From positions 1 through 40,745 of the forward strand of contig JADLFU010000233.1 in the NCBI GenBank assembly GCA_020849655.1: a stretch of DNA of 40,745 nucleotides, written 5' to 3'. The notes beneath the pieces are model-generated. The model had not been told where the DNA came from and made no database searches. It saw nothing but the letters and a program-made list of their open reading frames with translations. This stretch comes from Polyangiaceae bacterium (GTDB taxonomy: Bacteria > Myxococcota_A > Polyangia > Polyangiales > Polyangiaceae). This document shows, piece by piece, positions 25,195-34,160 of this stretch. Position 1 is the first letter of the stretch. Each line of letters starts with the position of its first letter. The translations under genes were made by a program, and so were the position numbers.

Positions 25195-25589
25195 CCCTGC
25201 CCGCGGAGCGCGGCCGCGCCGAGGAGCCCCCACCCGGCGATCAGCGCGAGCCCGCCGAGCGGCGTCACAGCGCCGAGCCACCGCGGCGCGCCGAGCGCCA
25301 TCGCGTACAGCGTGCCGGAGAACACGACGACGCCGGCCGCGAACGCCCACCCGGAGGCCGCCGCGAGCGACGCGCCGGTGCGATCGCAGACGAGGGCCGT
25401 GACGGCCGTCGCCGTGGCGTGCGCGGTCGCGTACGTGGTCGCCGTCTGCCACCACCCCGCGCGCAGGGCGCCGTCGCTCGCCGACGCGAACGTCGCCCGC
25501 ATGCCGTGGGCGCCGAAGGCCCCGAGCGCGACCGACAGGAGCCCGAGCGCCGCGGCGACCGCGAGCAGCGTCCTCGCCGCGGGCGTCAA
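25191..25589 (-). CDS. DUF423 family small membrane protein
   Basis: 132 residues. The TTG start overlaps the stop of the cyclase gene (TTGA), giving the expected family length. Four membrane helices are evident. Family motif LSVALGAFGAHGMRA lies in the first helix pair, with TTYATAHATA, GWAFAAGVVVFSGTLYAMAL and AVTPLGGLALIAGWGLL in the others, matching the DUF423/YgdD pattern. Function unknown. Coupling to a cyclic-nucleotide cyclase gene may be only transcriptional. Confidence 0.85.
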   Translation of the reverse strand: MTPAARTLLAVAAALGLLSVALGAFGAHGMRATFASASDGALRAGWWQTATTYATAHATATAVTALVCDRTGASLAAASGWAFAAGVVVFSGTLYAMALGAPRWLGAVTPLGGLALIAGWGLLGAAALRGQG

Positions 25590-27391
25590 CGCTCCCGCAG
25601 GACGTTGAAGTTGCGGAACGGCTTCTCCTTGCCCTTCAGCTTGGCCGGCGGGAGCTCCTCGACCTCGAACCGGTTGCCGAGCCGCTGGTACGTGCTCTCG
25701 CTGACGACGACCTGGCCCGACTCGGCGATGCCGCAGAGGCGCGCGGAGGTGTTCACCGTGTCGCCGATGACGGTGTAGCTGAGCGCCTTCGACGAGCCGA
25801 CGTACCCGGCCACCAGCTCGCCCGTGTGGATGCCGATGCCGATCGCGATCGGCGCGAGATCGTGCTCCATCCGCCGCCGGTTGAACCGCCCGAGCAGCTC
25901 CATCTGGTCGAGCCCGCAGCGCACGGCGCGGGCGGCGTCGTCGGGGTGGACGACCGGCGCGCCCCACATCGCCATGATGCCGTCGCCCATGAACTTGTCG
26001 AGCGTCCCCTCGAAGCGGAAGATCGACTCGACCATGATCTCGAAATAGTCGTTGAGCATCTCGACGACGACCTGCGCCGAGGTGCCCTCGCTCATCCTCG
26101 TGAACCCGCGGATGTCGCTGTTGAACACCGTGCAGTCGCGCACGAGGGCGCCGCCCTTCTCGATCTTCAGCGCGCCGGACGCGATCTGCTCGGCGACGTT
26201 GGGCGAGACGAGCCGCGCGAACCGCTCGCGCGCGATGATCTCCTCCTCGACCTTCTTCCCGAGGATGTTGATCTCGATGAACATCGCCGCCTGGTTGGCG
26301 ACGGAGGTGACGAGCTCGAGGTCCTTCGGCTGGAACACCGCCAGCGACTCGGAGTCGAGCCAGAGGACGCCCAGCACCTCGTCGTTGTGCAGGAGCGGCG
26401 CGACGATCGCGGAGCTGATCCGGTTCAGGATCATGCTCTTGCCCTTCGCGGCGGCGAAATCCATCGCCGCGTCGTGCGTGATCACCGACGCGCGCTCGGT
26501 GACGACCTTGTTCAGGATGGTCGACGAGACCGTGATGGGCGTGTCGGAGCCGTCGCGGCGGCGGCTCACCATGCCGCGCATCTGGCCCGTCTCGTCCTTC
26601 AGGAAGATGACGCCCCGGTCGGCGCGGATGAACTTGAAGATCGACGCGAGGATCTTCTCGAGGAGGCGCACGGTGTCGCGCTCGAGGGCGATCTCGCGCG
26701 ACAGCTCGTGCTGCATGCGGAGGCGCTCGTAGTCGTCGCGCAGCTGCGCCGCGTTGCTCGCCACCTGGTCGAACGGGAGGAACCCGCGCGCGCCGGCCGC
26801 GATCTGCGTGCCGATGGCGCGCTCCTGCGCCTGCATCTCGATGCGGGTCGAGCTGATGTTCGGCGGGGGCGCGTGGTGCGCCCACGCGCGCTGGTCGGAC
26901 GCGCCCGACTGCGCGAGCGGCGAGACGGGCGTCATCGGCACCGACGCCGGCATCTGCGCGGTGTACGGGCGCGGGGCCTGGTGCGCGGAGAGCGGCGGCG
27001 GCTGCATCTGGGGCGGCGGCTGCTGCATCTGGGGCGGCGGCTGCTGCATCTGAGGCGGCTGCGGCATCGACGGCTGCCCAGGGAACCTGCTCGCGGGCTG
27101 CGCGCCGGAGCCGTCGTCGTACCGGGCGCGGGTGCCCCCGAGCGCGATGTCGTCGCCGTGGCGCAGGAGCTGCTCGCCGTTGACGCGCTCGCCGTTGATG
27201 TACGTGCCGTTCAGGCTGCCGAGATCGCGCAGCACGAAGGCGTCGCCGCGCTGCTCGATCGTGCAGTGCTCCTTCGAGACGATCTTGTCGAGCAACTGGA
27301 TAGAATTGTTCGGATGCCGCCCGAGCGTGTTGTGGTGCCGCAGCTCCACCACCTGCTGGCCCTCGGCCGTCGCGAGAATGATCCGCGGCAT
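25586..27391 (-). CDS. FHA-GAF-class III adenylate cyclase
   Basis: 601 residues, ATG. Residues 1-95 are an FHA phosphothreonine-binding domain (LGRHPNNSIQLLDKIVSKEH, GSLNGTYINGERV). Residues 100-185 are a Pro/Gln linker with three QQPPPQM-like repeats. Residues about 235-385 are a GAF domain, and 420-601 a class III cyclase. Both metal Asp are present (FNSDIRGFT and KFMGDGIM), the Lys of DKFMGD and the Asp of VIGDTVNTSARL favour ATP over GTP, and the transition-state Asn/Arg (NTSAR) are present. It should make cAMP, with FHA docking to a phosphorylated Ser/Thr-kinase partner. The large kinase at 28448-32284 is a nearby candidate partner (inference). Confidence 0.93.
   Translation of the reverse strand: MPRIILATAEGQQVVELRHHNTLGRHPNNSIQLLDKIVSKEHCTIEQRGDAFVLRDLGSLNGTYINGERVNGEQLLRHGDDIALGGTRARYDDGSGAQPASRFPGQPSMPQPPQMQQPPPQMQQPPPQMQPPPLSAHQAPRPYTAQMPASVPMTPVSPLAQSGASDQRAWAHHAPPPNISSTRIEMQAQERAIGTQIAAGARGFLPFDQVASNAAQLRDDYERLRMQHELSREIALERDTVRLLEKILASIFKFIRADRGVIFLKDETGQMRGMVSRRRDGSDTPITVSSTILNKVVTERASVITHDAAMDFAAAKGKSMILNRISSAIVAPLLHNDEVLGVLWLDSESLAVFQPKDLELVTSVANQAAMFIEINILGKKVEEEIIARERFARLVSPNVAEQIASGALKIEKGGALVRDCTVFNSDIRGFTRMSEGTSAQVVVEMLNDYFEIMVESIFRFEGTLDKFMGDGIMAMWGAPVVHPDDAARAVRCGLDQMELLGRFNRRRMEHDLAPIAIGIGIHTGELVAGYVGSSKALSYTVIGDTVNTSARLCGIAESGQVVVSESTYQRLGNRFEVEELPPAKLKGKEKPFRNFNVLRER
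26985..27060 (-). repeat. Short Pro/Gln coding repeat in the cyclase linker
   Basis: Three near-identical 21-base units (ggcggcggctgctgcatctgg on plus) encode the QMQQPPP linker between the FHA and GAF domains. Confidence 0.7.
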
Positions 27392-27523
27392 TCGTCTAGG
27401 CGGACCAAGCTAGGGTGCTCCCGCCTGGATCGGAAGATCTTTCGGCGCGGCGCGGGCGGCGCGGCGCGGGAGCGTGATTGCCGGGGAAGGCGCGTTCGGC
27501 TAGCAACCGCGCGCCCCGTCGCG
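27392..27523. promoter_or_regulatory. Divergent promoter region between cyclase and ArsA-like genes
   Basis: 132 bases serve two divergent genes. Toward plus: TTGCCG, 18 bases, TAGCAA, then ATG 27524. Toward minus: TTCCGA, 17 bases, TAGCTT, then ATG 27391. Both putative -10 elements start TAGC, a motif also seen before other genes here. Neither start codon has a good Shine-Dalgarno. Confidence 0.4.
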
Positions 27524-28444
27524 ATGACCACCCTGCACGACCGCCGCTTCTACTTCGTCACCGGCAAGGGAGGGGTCGGCAAGACGACGGTCGCCTCGGC
27601 GCTCGCGCTGTCGCTCGCCGCGCGCGGCAAGCGCGTGCTCATCTGCGCGTGCAACGCGAAGGAGCGGTTCTCGTCGCTGTTCGAGGCCCCGCCGCTCGGG
27701 CACGACGTCGTCGCCGTCGCCGAGAACGTGTGGGCCGCGAACATCGACCCCGCCCGCGCGATGGAGGAGTACGGCCTGATGATCCTGCGGTCGCGCACGG
27801 TGTACCGGGCCGTGTTCGACAACCGCTACGTGCGCTCGTTCTTCCGCGCGACGCCGGGGCTCTACGAGTGGGCGATGCTCGGCAAGGCGTGGTTCCACGC
27901 GGTCGAGCCGAGCCCCGACGGCGCGCCCCCGTACGACGCCGTCATCCTCGACGCGCCCGCGACCGGCCACGGCCTCGACATGCTGCGCGTGCCGAAGGTG
28001 ATCGTCGACGTGGTGCCGCCCGGGATCCTGCGGCGCGACGCCGAGCGCGCGTGGGAGATGTTCCGCGACGAGCGCCAGACGGGCGTCGTGATCGTGACCC
28101 TGCCCGAGGACATGCCGGTCAACGAGACGCTCGAGCTGTCGCAGGCGCTCACCTCCGAGCTCGGGCTCCACGTCTCGGAGGTGGTGGTCAACGGCATGAT
28201 CCCGCCGCTGTTCTCGGCGCCGGAGCGGGCGTCGCTGCTCGCGCCGCGCGACGTCACCGAGGGCACGCCGGGGGGCGTCGCGGTCGCGGCGGGCGCGCGC
28301 CGGGCGCTGCGCGAGCGCATCCAGGCGGAGGCCATCGCGCGGCTCGGCCGGGAGCTGTCCGCGCCGAAGACGTACGTGCCGCTCTACTTCGGCGGCGTGA
28401 ACGGCCTCGGCGAGGTGCGCGAGATCGCCCGCCGCTTCGCGTGA
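27524..28444 (+). CDS. ArsA-family (ArsA/GET3-like) ATPase
   Basis: 306 residues, ATG. The N-terminus carries the deviant Walker A KGGVGKTTVASALALSLA (residues about 15-32). Asp in ILDAPATGHGLDMLR near residue 147 is the switch-II-type motif, and VVVNGMIPPLFS follows near residue 222. It is a single ATPase half, like GET3 and many bacterial ArsA paralogues, and the Cys residues that bind arsenite in true ArsA pumps are not evident. There is no arsB or arsR nearby, so an arsenic role is unlikely; targeting or maturation of membrane proteins, or a regulatory ATPase, is more plausible. It converges on the giant kinase, stops 3 bases apart. Confidence 0.88.
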   Translation: MTTLHDRRFYFVTGKGGVGKTTVASALALSLAARGKRVLICACNAKERFSSLFEAPPLGHDVVAVAENVWAANIDPARAMEEYGLMILRSRTVYRAVFDNRYVRSFFRATPGLYEWAMLGKAWFHAVEPSPDGAPPYDAVILDAPATGHGLDMLRVPKVIVDVVPPGILRRDAERAWEMFRDERQTGVVIVTLPEDMPVNETLELSQALTSELGLHVSEVVVNGMIPPLFSAPERASLLAPRDVTEGTPGGVAVAAGARRALRERIQAEAIARLGRELSAPKTYVPLYFGGVNGLGEVREIARRFA

Positions 28445-28447
28445 GCG

Positions 28448-31400
28448 CTACGCCACCGTCAGGTGCCCGAGCGCCTGCTGGCAGTCCTCCTCGAGCGTGC
28501 GGTTGCCGATGGCGCGCGACTGCTCCCGCGCGAGCGACAGCTCGACCGACGCGGCCGACACGAGGCCGAGGTGCAGCAGCAACAGGCCGAGCAGGTACCG
28601 CGCGTTGACGACGTCCCACGCGTAGCCGCGCGCCTCCGCGTACGCGATCGCCGCGCGCACCTGGGCCTCGCCGCCGGGGATGTCCTGCAGCGCGTCGAGG
28701 TACCCGAGGAACGCGCGGTCGTGCTCCGCGAGCCGCTCGGAGCCCGACTGCTCGGCCGCCGCGAGCGACTGGCGAAACGCGGCGTATGCGTGGGCGCGGT
28801 CGCCGAGGCGCAGGCGCGCGTCGCCCACGTTGTGCAGGTTGATCGCGACCTCGTACGCCGCGCCGACCTCGCGCGCGAGCGAGACGGCGCGCTCGGACGC
28901 GGCGGCGGCGTCCTCGAACCGCCGGCCGAAGAAGTAGACGAGGCCCCGGAGCTTCCACGCGTCGAGCGCGACCGTCGGATCGCTCGCCTCGGCCTCGTCG
29001 AGCAGCCGGAGCGCGCGCGCGTGATCGCCGAGCGCGCCGTGCGCCTGCGCCGCGAGCAGGGCGCGGCGGGGCGCGTGCTCGGGGCTCGCGGCGAGCGCCG
29101 GGTGCTCGAGCGCCGCCAGGGCCTGGCGAAAATCGCCGCGACGCGCGCTCAGCTCGGCGAGCAGCAGCGGGGGGCGCGGATCGTCGGGGGAGGTGAGCGC
29201 GCGGGCCTCGTCGAGCAGCGCGAGCGCGCCGTCGAAGGAGGAGGTCGCGGCGAGCGCGGCCGCCCCGTCGAGCGCGGCGGTCGCGAGCCGCGAGGCAGGC
29301 ACCCCTCCGCGGAGCGCCGCGAGCGCGCGCGGCGCGAGCTCCTCGGCCCCCCGCGCCACGCGGCTGCGGATGGCCGCGCCCGCGAGCACCGAGAGCGCCT
29401 CCGCGAGGGCCTCCTTGTCGGGCTCGTCGGAGAGGGCGGCCCGGAGCGCCGAGAGCGCGGCGGAGGTGGCCGCGTCGAACCGGGCGTCGCGCAGGTGCTC
29501 GCGCGCCACGGTGAGCCAGACCTCGGCGGCCTCGCCGGCCCGCCGCGCCGAGCAGAGGTGCTGCGCGCGGCGCGTCCGCGCTCCGAGCGCCGGATCCCCG
29601 ACGAGGGCGTCGGCGAGCGCGGCGTGGTGTCCGCGCGCGACCTCCGGCGACACGGCCCCGTCGGAGAGCGCCTCGGCGAGCGCGACCGACGCGGGCGTGA
29701 GGCCCCCGGCGTCGCGCAGGAGCCCCGCCTCGACGAGCCGCGCGGCGACGACGGGCCCGTGCTCGCCGACCGCGGCCTCGAGGACGGCGTCATCGAGCGG
29801 AGCGCCCGCGAGCGCGACCAGCGAGAGCACGCGGAGCTCCTCCGCGTCGAGGCGACCGAGGCGCGCCGCGAGCACCGTGCGGAGCGCGCGGGGCAGCGCG
29901 GAGAGCGCGTCGAGGCGCGCCTCGACGACCGCGCGCTCGACGACCGAGACGGCCCCAGACTCGAGCAGCTCCCGCGCGAGCTGCTCGATGAAGAGCGGGT
30001 TGTCCTCTGCGCGCTCGTCGACGAACCTCGCGACCACGTCCGGCACGGTCTGCACCCCGAGCCTGTCGGCGAGCAGGGAGGCCGCATCGGCGCGAGGCAG
30101 CGGCCCGAGCGGGAGGTCGATGACGCCGGGGACCGCGAGCGGACAGCGCTCGATCCTGCCCGAGAACAGGAGCGCGAGGCGCGCGTGCGGGAGCCGGAGC
30201 GCCGCGGCCTCGAGCGCGTCTCGCGAGGCCTCGTCGAGCGAGCGCGCGTCGTCGAAGGCAACCAGGTGCGGCCGCTCGTTCGACAGGCGCGAGAGCAGCC
30301 GCAGCGTGGCGCGGTGCACCGCGGACGCCGACGACTCGCCCCCGCCCGCACCGGTGGTGGAAAGCAGCGCCGCGACCTCCGCGTCGACGAGCCCGTACGC
30401 GCGCAGATCGCTCGAGCGATCGACGCTCGCGCCCTCGTGCGCGCCGAGCAGCGTGCGCACGAGCGCGCCGATGCCCGAGAACGGCGCGGCGTCCCCGCCC
30501 GGCGGGCAGGCCGCGACCAGCACGAAGACGTCGTAGCCGCCCTTCTGCAGCCGCCGCTGCGCCTCGCGGAGGAACCTGGATTTCCCTGCTCCAGCGGGCC
30601 CCCGCACGGTGAGGATCGAGAGGCGCTTGCGCGCGCTGTCGGCGAGCGCGCGGCCGAGCGTCGCGAGCTCGTCGCGGCGGCCGAAGAAGCGCCCCTGCGG
30701 CGCCTCGCCTCGCTGCTCGCGCGTGATGGCGAACGCGGCGCGCGACGCCTCCTTGCTCGCGGCGTCCATCACGAACAGCGGCTCGATCAGGCGCGCGGCC
30801 GCGCGGCTCGCCACCACGCGCCCCGGCAGGACCCCCGCCAGCTCGGCGGCCTGCGCGATCACGGCCGCCGCGGCGTCGTCGAGCAGCGGCGCGCCCGCGG
30901 CCGATACGTTCACCCGCCCGGCGTGCAGGCCGACGCCGAGCAGGGGGACCGTGGACGAGCGGGCGATCACGAGGGCCGCGCGCGCGGCGTGCTCCGTGTC
31001 CCGGCCGCCGTCCTCCGACAGCCCGAAGAGCGCCTCCAGGCGGTGGCCGCCGTGGCCGCCGACGAGCACGCCGCCCCACCGCTCGACGGCGTCGACGACC
31101 GCGCGCTCGGCGACGGGATCGGGCGCGCGGAGCGCGAACACCGCCGCGGTGACCTCGCGACGCGACAGCGCGGAGACGGGCGGCGCCGACGGGGAGCCCG
31201 GCGACGTCTCGGCGAGCTTCACGCTGGCGGGGGACGCGGGGATCTCGACCGACGTCCGGTGCTCGGGCGGCGCGTCGGCCCGCGACGGCGACGGCGACGC
31301 GACGAGCGCGCTCACGCGCGTCGCGAGCTCGGCCTGGCTCGCGCGCACGCCTGCGTCGTACTGGTAGGCGAGGATGTCCTCCACGACCCTGCCCGCGTCG

Positions 31401-32284
31401 GGCGTCCGCTCACCGGGGTGCGGGCGGAGCATCCGCGCGACGAGCGCGGTGAGCGCGCGCGGGAGCTCGGGCCGCAGCGCCTCGAGCGGCGGCACCTCGC
31501 ACCGCTGGGCGCGCCGGAGCGTCTCCTCGGCCTCCTGCGCGCGGTAGGGGTTCGATCCGGTGAGCAGCTCGTAGAGGACGACGCCGAGAGAGAACACGTC
31601 CGAGCGCGCGTCGACCTCCTCGCCGCGGGCCTGCTCGGGGCTCATGTACGCGTATTTTCCCTTCACGACGCGCGCGCCCGCGTCGCCCGCGCGCTCGTCG
31701 ATGTGGCGGGCCTTCGCGATGCCGAAGTCGGTGACCTTGACCTCGCCGTCCCACGAGAGGAGCACGTTCTGCGGAGAGACGTCGCGGTGCACGACGCCGA
31801 GCGGGACGCCGTCCTCGTCGCGGCGGCGGTGCGCGTGGTCGCGGCCCTTCGCGATCTCGGCGGTGACGAGCAGCGCGAGATCGTCGGAGAGAGGCTCGCC
31901 CGCCGCGCGCGCGCGCGCCGCGACCGTCGACAGATCGAGCCCGGCGACGTGCTCCATCGCGATGAAGTACGAGGGCGGATCGCCGTCGACGCGCCCGAGA
32001 TCGAACACCTGGACGACGTTGGCGTGGGACAGCCGCACGGCGAGCTTCGCCTCGTGGACGAACCGGTCGACGAATTGCTGGCGCGCCGCGAGGGCCGGGA
32101 GGATGCGCTTGATGACCAGCGTCTTCTCGAAGCCGTGGGCGCCGAAGCTCTTGGCCTTCCAGACCTCGGCCATGCCCCCTCTGCCGAGCGGGGAGAGCAG
32201 GCGGTAACGACCGTAGACCTCGCCCCCGTCGGTCGATTTCGGTTCCCTCTCCGCCACCTTGCCTCGATCGCCAGGAGGTAGCAC
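28448..32284 (-). CDS. Giant Ser/Thr kinase with cyclase-like domain, AAA ATPase and TPR repeats
   Basis: 1278 residues, GTG start; an overlapping purine stretch lies upstream. Residues about 24-300 are a Hanks-type kinase: LGRGGMAEVWKA glycine loop, VIKR Lys, VVHRDVSPQNVLL catalytic loop (about 165-178), VTDFGIAKA, YMSPEQARG. Residues about 370-500 resemble a class III cyclase/AcyC module (LLGVGLHAGRVNVS) without the metal Asp. Residues about 515-790 are a STAND/AAA ATPase (FFGRRDELATLGRAL, Walker A RGPAGAGKSRF, Walker B LVAFDDARSLDEAS). From about 930 to the end are TPR-like helices. The plan matches myxobacterial kinase-ATPase sensors such as those annotated TOMM-system kinase/cyclase fusions. 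Substrate unknown; the nearby FHA-cyclase could read its phosphorylation. Confidence 0.9.
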   Translation of the reverse strand: MLPPGDRGKVAEREPKSTDGGEVYGRYRLLSPLGRGGMAEVWKAKSFGAHGFEKTLVIKRILPALAARQQFVDRFVHEAKLAVRLSHANVVQVFDLGRVDGDPPSYFIAMEHVAGLDLSTVAARARAAGEPLSDDLALLVTAEIAKGRDHAHRRRDEDGVPLGVVHRDVSPQNVLLSWDGEVKVTDFGIAKARHIDERAGDAGARVVKGKYAYMSPEQARGEEVDARSDVFSLGVVLYELLTGSNPYRAQEAEETLRRAQRCEVPPLEALRPELPRALTALVARMLRPHPGERTPDAGRVVEDILAYQYDAGVRASQAELATRVSALVASPSPSRADAPPEHRTSVEIPASPASVKLAETSPGSPSAPPVSALSRREVTAAVFALRAPDPVAERAVVDAVERWGGVLVGGHGGHRLEALFGLSEDGGRDTEHAARAALVIARSSTVPLLGVGLHAGRVNVSAAGAPLLDDAAAAVIAQAAELAGVLPGRVVASRAAARLIEPLFVMDAASKEASRAAFAITREQRGEAPQGRFFGRRDELATLGRALADSARKRLSILTVRGPAGAGKSRFLREAQRRLQKGGYDVFVLVAACPPGGDAAPFSGIGALVRTLLGAHEGASVDRSSDLRAYGLVDAEVAALLSTTGAGGGESSASAVHRATLRLLSRLSNERPHLVAFDDARSLDEASRDALEAAALRLPHARLALLFSGRIERCPLAVPGVIDLPLGPLPRADAASLLADRLGVQTVPDVVARFVDERAEDNPLFIEQLARELLESGAVSVVERAVVEARLDALSALPRALRTVLAARLGRLDAEELRVLSLVALAGAPLDDAVLEAAVGEHGPVVAARLVEAGLLRDAGGLTPASVALAEALSDGAVSPEVARGHHAALADALVGDPALGARTRRAQHLCSARRAGEAAEVWLTVAREHLRDARFDAATSAALSALRAALSDEPDKEALAEALSVLAGAAIRSRVARGAEELAPRALAALRGGVPASRLATAALDGAAALAATSSFDGALALLDEARALTSPDDPRPPLLLAELSARRGDFRQALAALEHPALAASPEHAPRRALLAAQAHGALGDHARALRLLDEAEASDPTVALDAWKLRGLVYFFGRRFEDAAAASERAVSLAREVGAAYEVAINLHNVGDARLRLGDRAHAYAAFRQSLAAAEQSGSERLAEHDRAFLGYLDALQDIPGGEAQVRAAIAYAEARGYAWDVVNARYLLGLLLLHLGLVSAASVELSLAREQSRAIGNRTLEEDCQQALGHLTVA

Positions 32285-32528
32285 GACGCTCCTTCGATCG
32301 CCTCGATTTTCGGGTGGCGGCCACGGGGCGCTGGGCGCAGCCGACCGGGCGCTCCCGCGCCGCGCTCCAGCGGGTCCCCGGCGACCTCGCGGGGCCGAGT
32401 CCCCGGCGAGCGACCGGCGCCGACGTGATGAACCCGGCCAGCGACCTCGGCGTCACGGACGTGACGCGAGGCGGCGGCGCGGGGTGCTACTTCGCGGGCG
32501 ACGACCGCCCGTATCGAGGCACGACGGG
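32285..32528. other. Region without a convincing gene
   Basis: Between the giant kinase start and the kinase-like relic, frames are open but their translations are low-complexity Arg/Ala/Pro-rich and lack recognisable motifs. A stretch in the frame read from 32314 (VMNPASDLGVTDVTRGGG, then YFAGDDRPYRGTTG) looks somewhat protein-like and may be further relic sequence. Confidence 0.4.
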
Positions 32529-32985
32529 ATGCGCACACCACCGAGAAGACACCTGACGCTCGACGGCGAGCCGGCGACGATCGAGGGGCGGCTCGGCGGC
32601 GGGCGGTGCATCGAGGTGTTCGCCGCGCGCACCGGGACCACCCAGGTCGTGGGTGAAGATCGCGCGCACCCAGCCGCTCGGGCCGGACGCGGCCTCGGCG
32701 ACCGGCGCGTTCGCGCACGCCGAGGCGCTCGAGCGGCTGACCGGCAACTTCGGCGCAGCCCAGGTGGATCCGAACCTGCTCGTGCGCACGGAGGTGGGGC
32801 GACGCGGTCGGCGTGCCTGCGCTGGCGATCACCATGTTCGAGGCCCTTCACGGCGAGCACCCGCTCTTGAGAGCAGACGAGTCGTTGCCGCTGCCGCGTT
32901 GCAGCGAGAAGCAGGGGCGCATCCACGACGGGGCCAACGCCACCGGCAAGGCGCCGATCACGAAACGATCGCGCCGGGCGCGGCG
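32529..32985 (+). pseudogene. Frameshifted relic resembling a protein-kinase-like N lobe
   Basis: Three consecutive fragments in different frames join into one protein-like sequence. From 32529: RHLTLDGEPATIEGRLGGGR, then IEVFAARTGTTQVV. Removing one G at about 32650 continues as VKIARTQPLG and FAHAEALERLTGNFGAAQVD, then LLVRTEVG. Removing one base at about 32812 continues as VPALAITMFEALHGEHPLLR. A Gly-rich loop, then a V(V)VKI strand, a helix and a hinge-like ITMFEAL fit a kinase-type N lobe. No C lobe follows; the frame runs into the opposing gene. This is a decayed gene, or sequencing errors would have to occur twice. Confidence 0.5.
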
Positions 32986-34086
32986 CTACCGACCGAGGAC
33001 GTCGCGGAGCGCGATCGCGAGCAGCTCGGTGTGCGCGCAGTGCGCGTGCTCGTCGTTGCCGCCGTAGCCCTTCACTGTCAACCCGCGGCGCAGGGCGGAG
33101 GTCTTCGCGACGAGGCCGAGCGGCGTCGTGCCCGACGTCGGGTGCCGCGTGACCCCGACCTCGCGCAGCAAGTGATCGGCCACCTCCCGCGTGGACGCGT
33201 AGCCGGGCGGCTGGATGTCGGAGTGGGTGAGCACCATCGTGACGTCGCCGCGCGCCGCGCGCTCGGCGTACGCGACGAAGGGCGCGAGCGTCCTCGTGGC
33301 GAGCGTGGGGGCGCCCCGCTGCGGCGCGTCCGTCTTCACGTAGCCCGCGTGCGCGGAGTCGAGCAGCACCACCGACGACGCGGCGTCGGGGTGGAACCGC
33401 AGGATGTTCTGGACGGCGCCGTACCCGGCGCTCCAGCTCGACAGCGTGAGCCGGCCGATGGTCGCGCCGGGGTCGCGGGTGTTGCGACGGAGCGCGCCGA
33501 GCACGCCCTCCCGCAGCTCGGTGAAGGCGGCGGGGAGCGCGAACGCGTCCTCGTACGCGCCGCTGCCCACGCCGAGATCGATCCCGACGAGCACCTCGCC
33601 GCGCGCGACCTCGACGAAGGGCTTGCGGACGGCGTCGTGCCCATGAAAGTGAAGGATGACGTGGTAGGCGCCGTCGGGGGGGGCGAGCGCGGGATCCTCC
33701 GGCACGATCATCTGCCCCATCGGCACGGCCGGCAGCCAGCGGGAGTACGCGCCGAACCCGCGGTCCGGCGTCATGCAGGGGTTCCAGCCCTTCGCGCGGA
33801 GCTCCGGCGACAGCGGCGTCGTCACCCGGGGCAGCGCGGGGGCGGGCGGGGGCGACGCGCCGTCGTCCGGCGCGATCTCGGCGCGGAGGGCGGCCCGCGC
33901 GGCGGCGTAGCGCAGCGCCCCGCGGCCGAGCTCCGGGAGCTGCGCCACGCCGTCCGCCGCGAACGCCGAGGTGAGCGCGAGCCCGAGCGCCGCGAGCGTC
34001 ACCGCGAAGAGCCCGCGGCGCCGGGCGCGACGCGCCGCTTGCTCGGCGTCGCGAGGGACGACTCGCCGCTCGGGAGCCCTGCTCAT
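32986..34086 (-). CDS. Exported alpha/beta-hydrolase-like protein
   Basis: 366 residues from ATG 34086 (GGGGGG a few bases upstream); an upstream in-frame TTG at 34122 would add 12 residues. Residues 1-24 are basic, and 25-44 are hydrophobic ending AFA-A, a signal peptide or anchor. Alpha/beta-hydrolase features: strand and oxyanion-type loop YHVILHFHGHDAV (141-153), nucleophile elbow SWSAG with Ser219 (Ser instead of the first Gly of GxSxG), acid candidate Asp243 in VVLLDSAHAGY, and His347, His349 or His352 in DEHAHCAHTE as the base. Probably a periplasmic esterase-like protein; substrate unknown. Many family members are annotated only as hypothetical. Confidence 0.75.
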   Translation of the reverse strand: MSRAPERRVVPRDAEQAARRARRRGLFAVTLAALGLALTSAFAADGVAQLPELGRGALRYAAARAALRAEIAPDDGASPPPAPALPRVTTPLSPELRAKGWNPCMTPDRGFGAYSRWLPAVPMGQMIVPEDPALAPPDGAYHVILHFHGHDAVRKPFVEVARGEVLVGIDLGVGSGAYEDAFALPAAFTELREGVLGALRRNTRDPGATIGRLTLSSWSAGYGAVQNILRFHPDAASSVVLLDSAHAGYVKTDAPQRGAPTLATRTLAPFVAYAERAARGDVTMVLTHSDIQPPGYASTREVADHLLREVGVTRHPTSGTTPLGLVAKTSALRRGLTVKGYGGNDEHAHCAHTELLAIALRDVLGR

Positions 34087-34160
34087 CGCCCCCCGTTGCC
34101 CGACCCGCGCGGGCCGGGCCAACTTCCGCGCAGCCTGGGCCTCGACTCAGGTGCGCGCGC

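Noticed and set aside
27524..28444. Arsenite resistance operon
   Set aside because: The ATPase is a single half without evident arsenite-binding Cys, and there are no arsB, arsC or arsR genes around.
28463..32281. A 1272-codon plus-strand frame opposite the giant kinase gene
   Set aside because: The minus strand has complete kinase, AAA and TPR motifs; the plus frame is Arg/Glu-rich with none.
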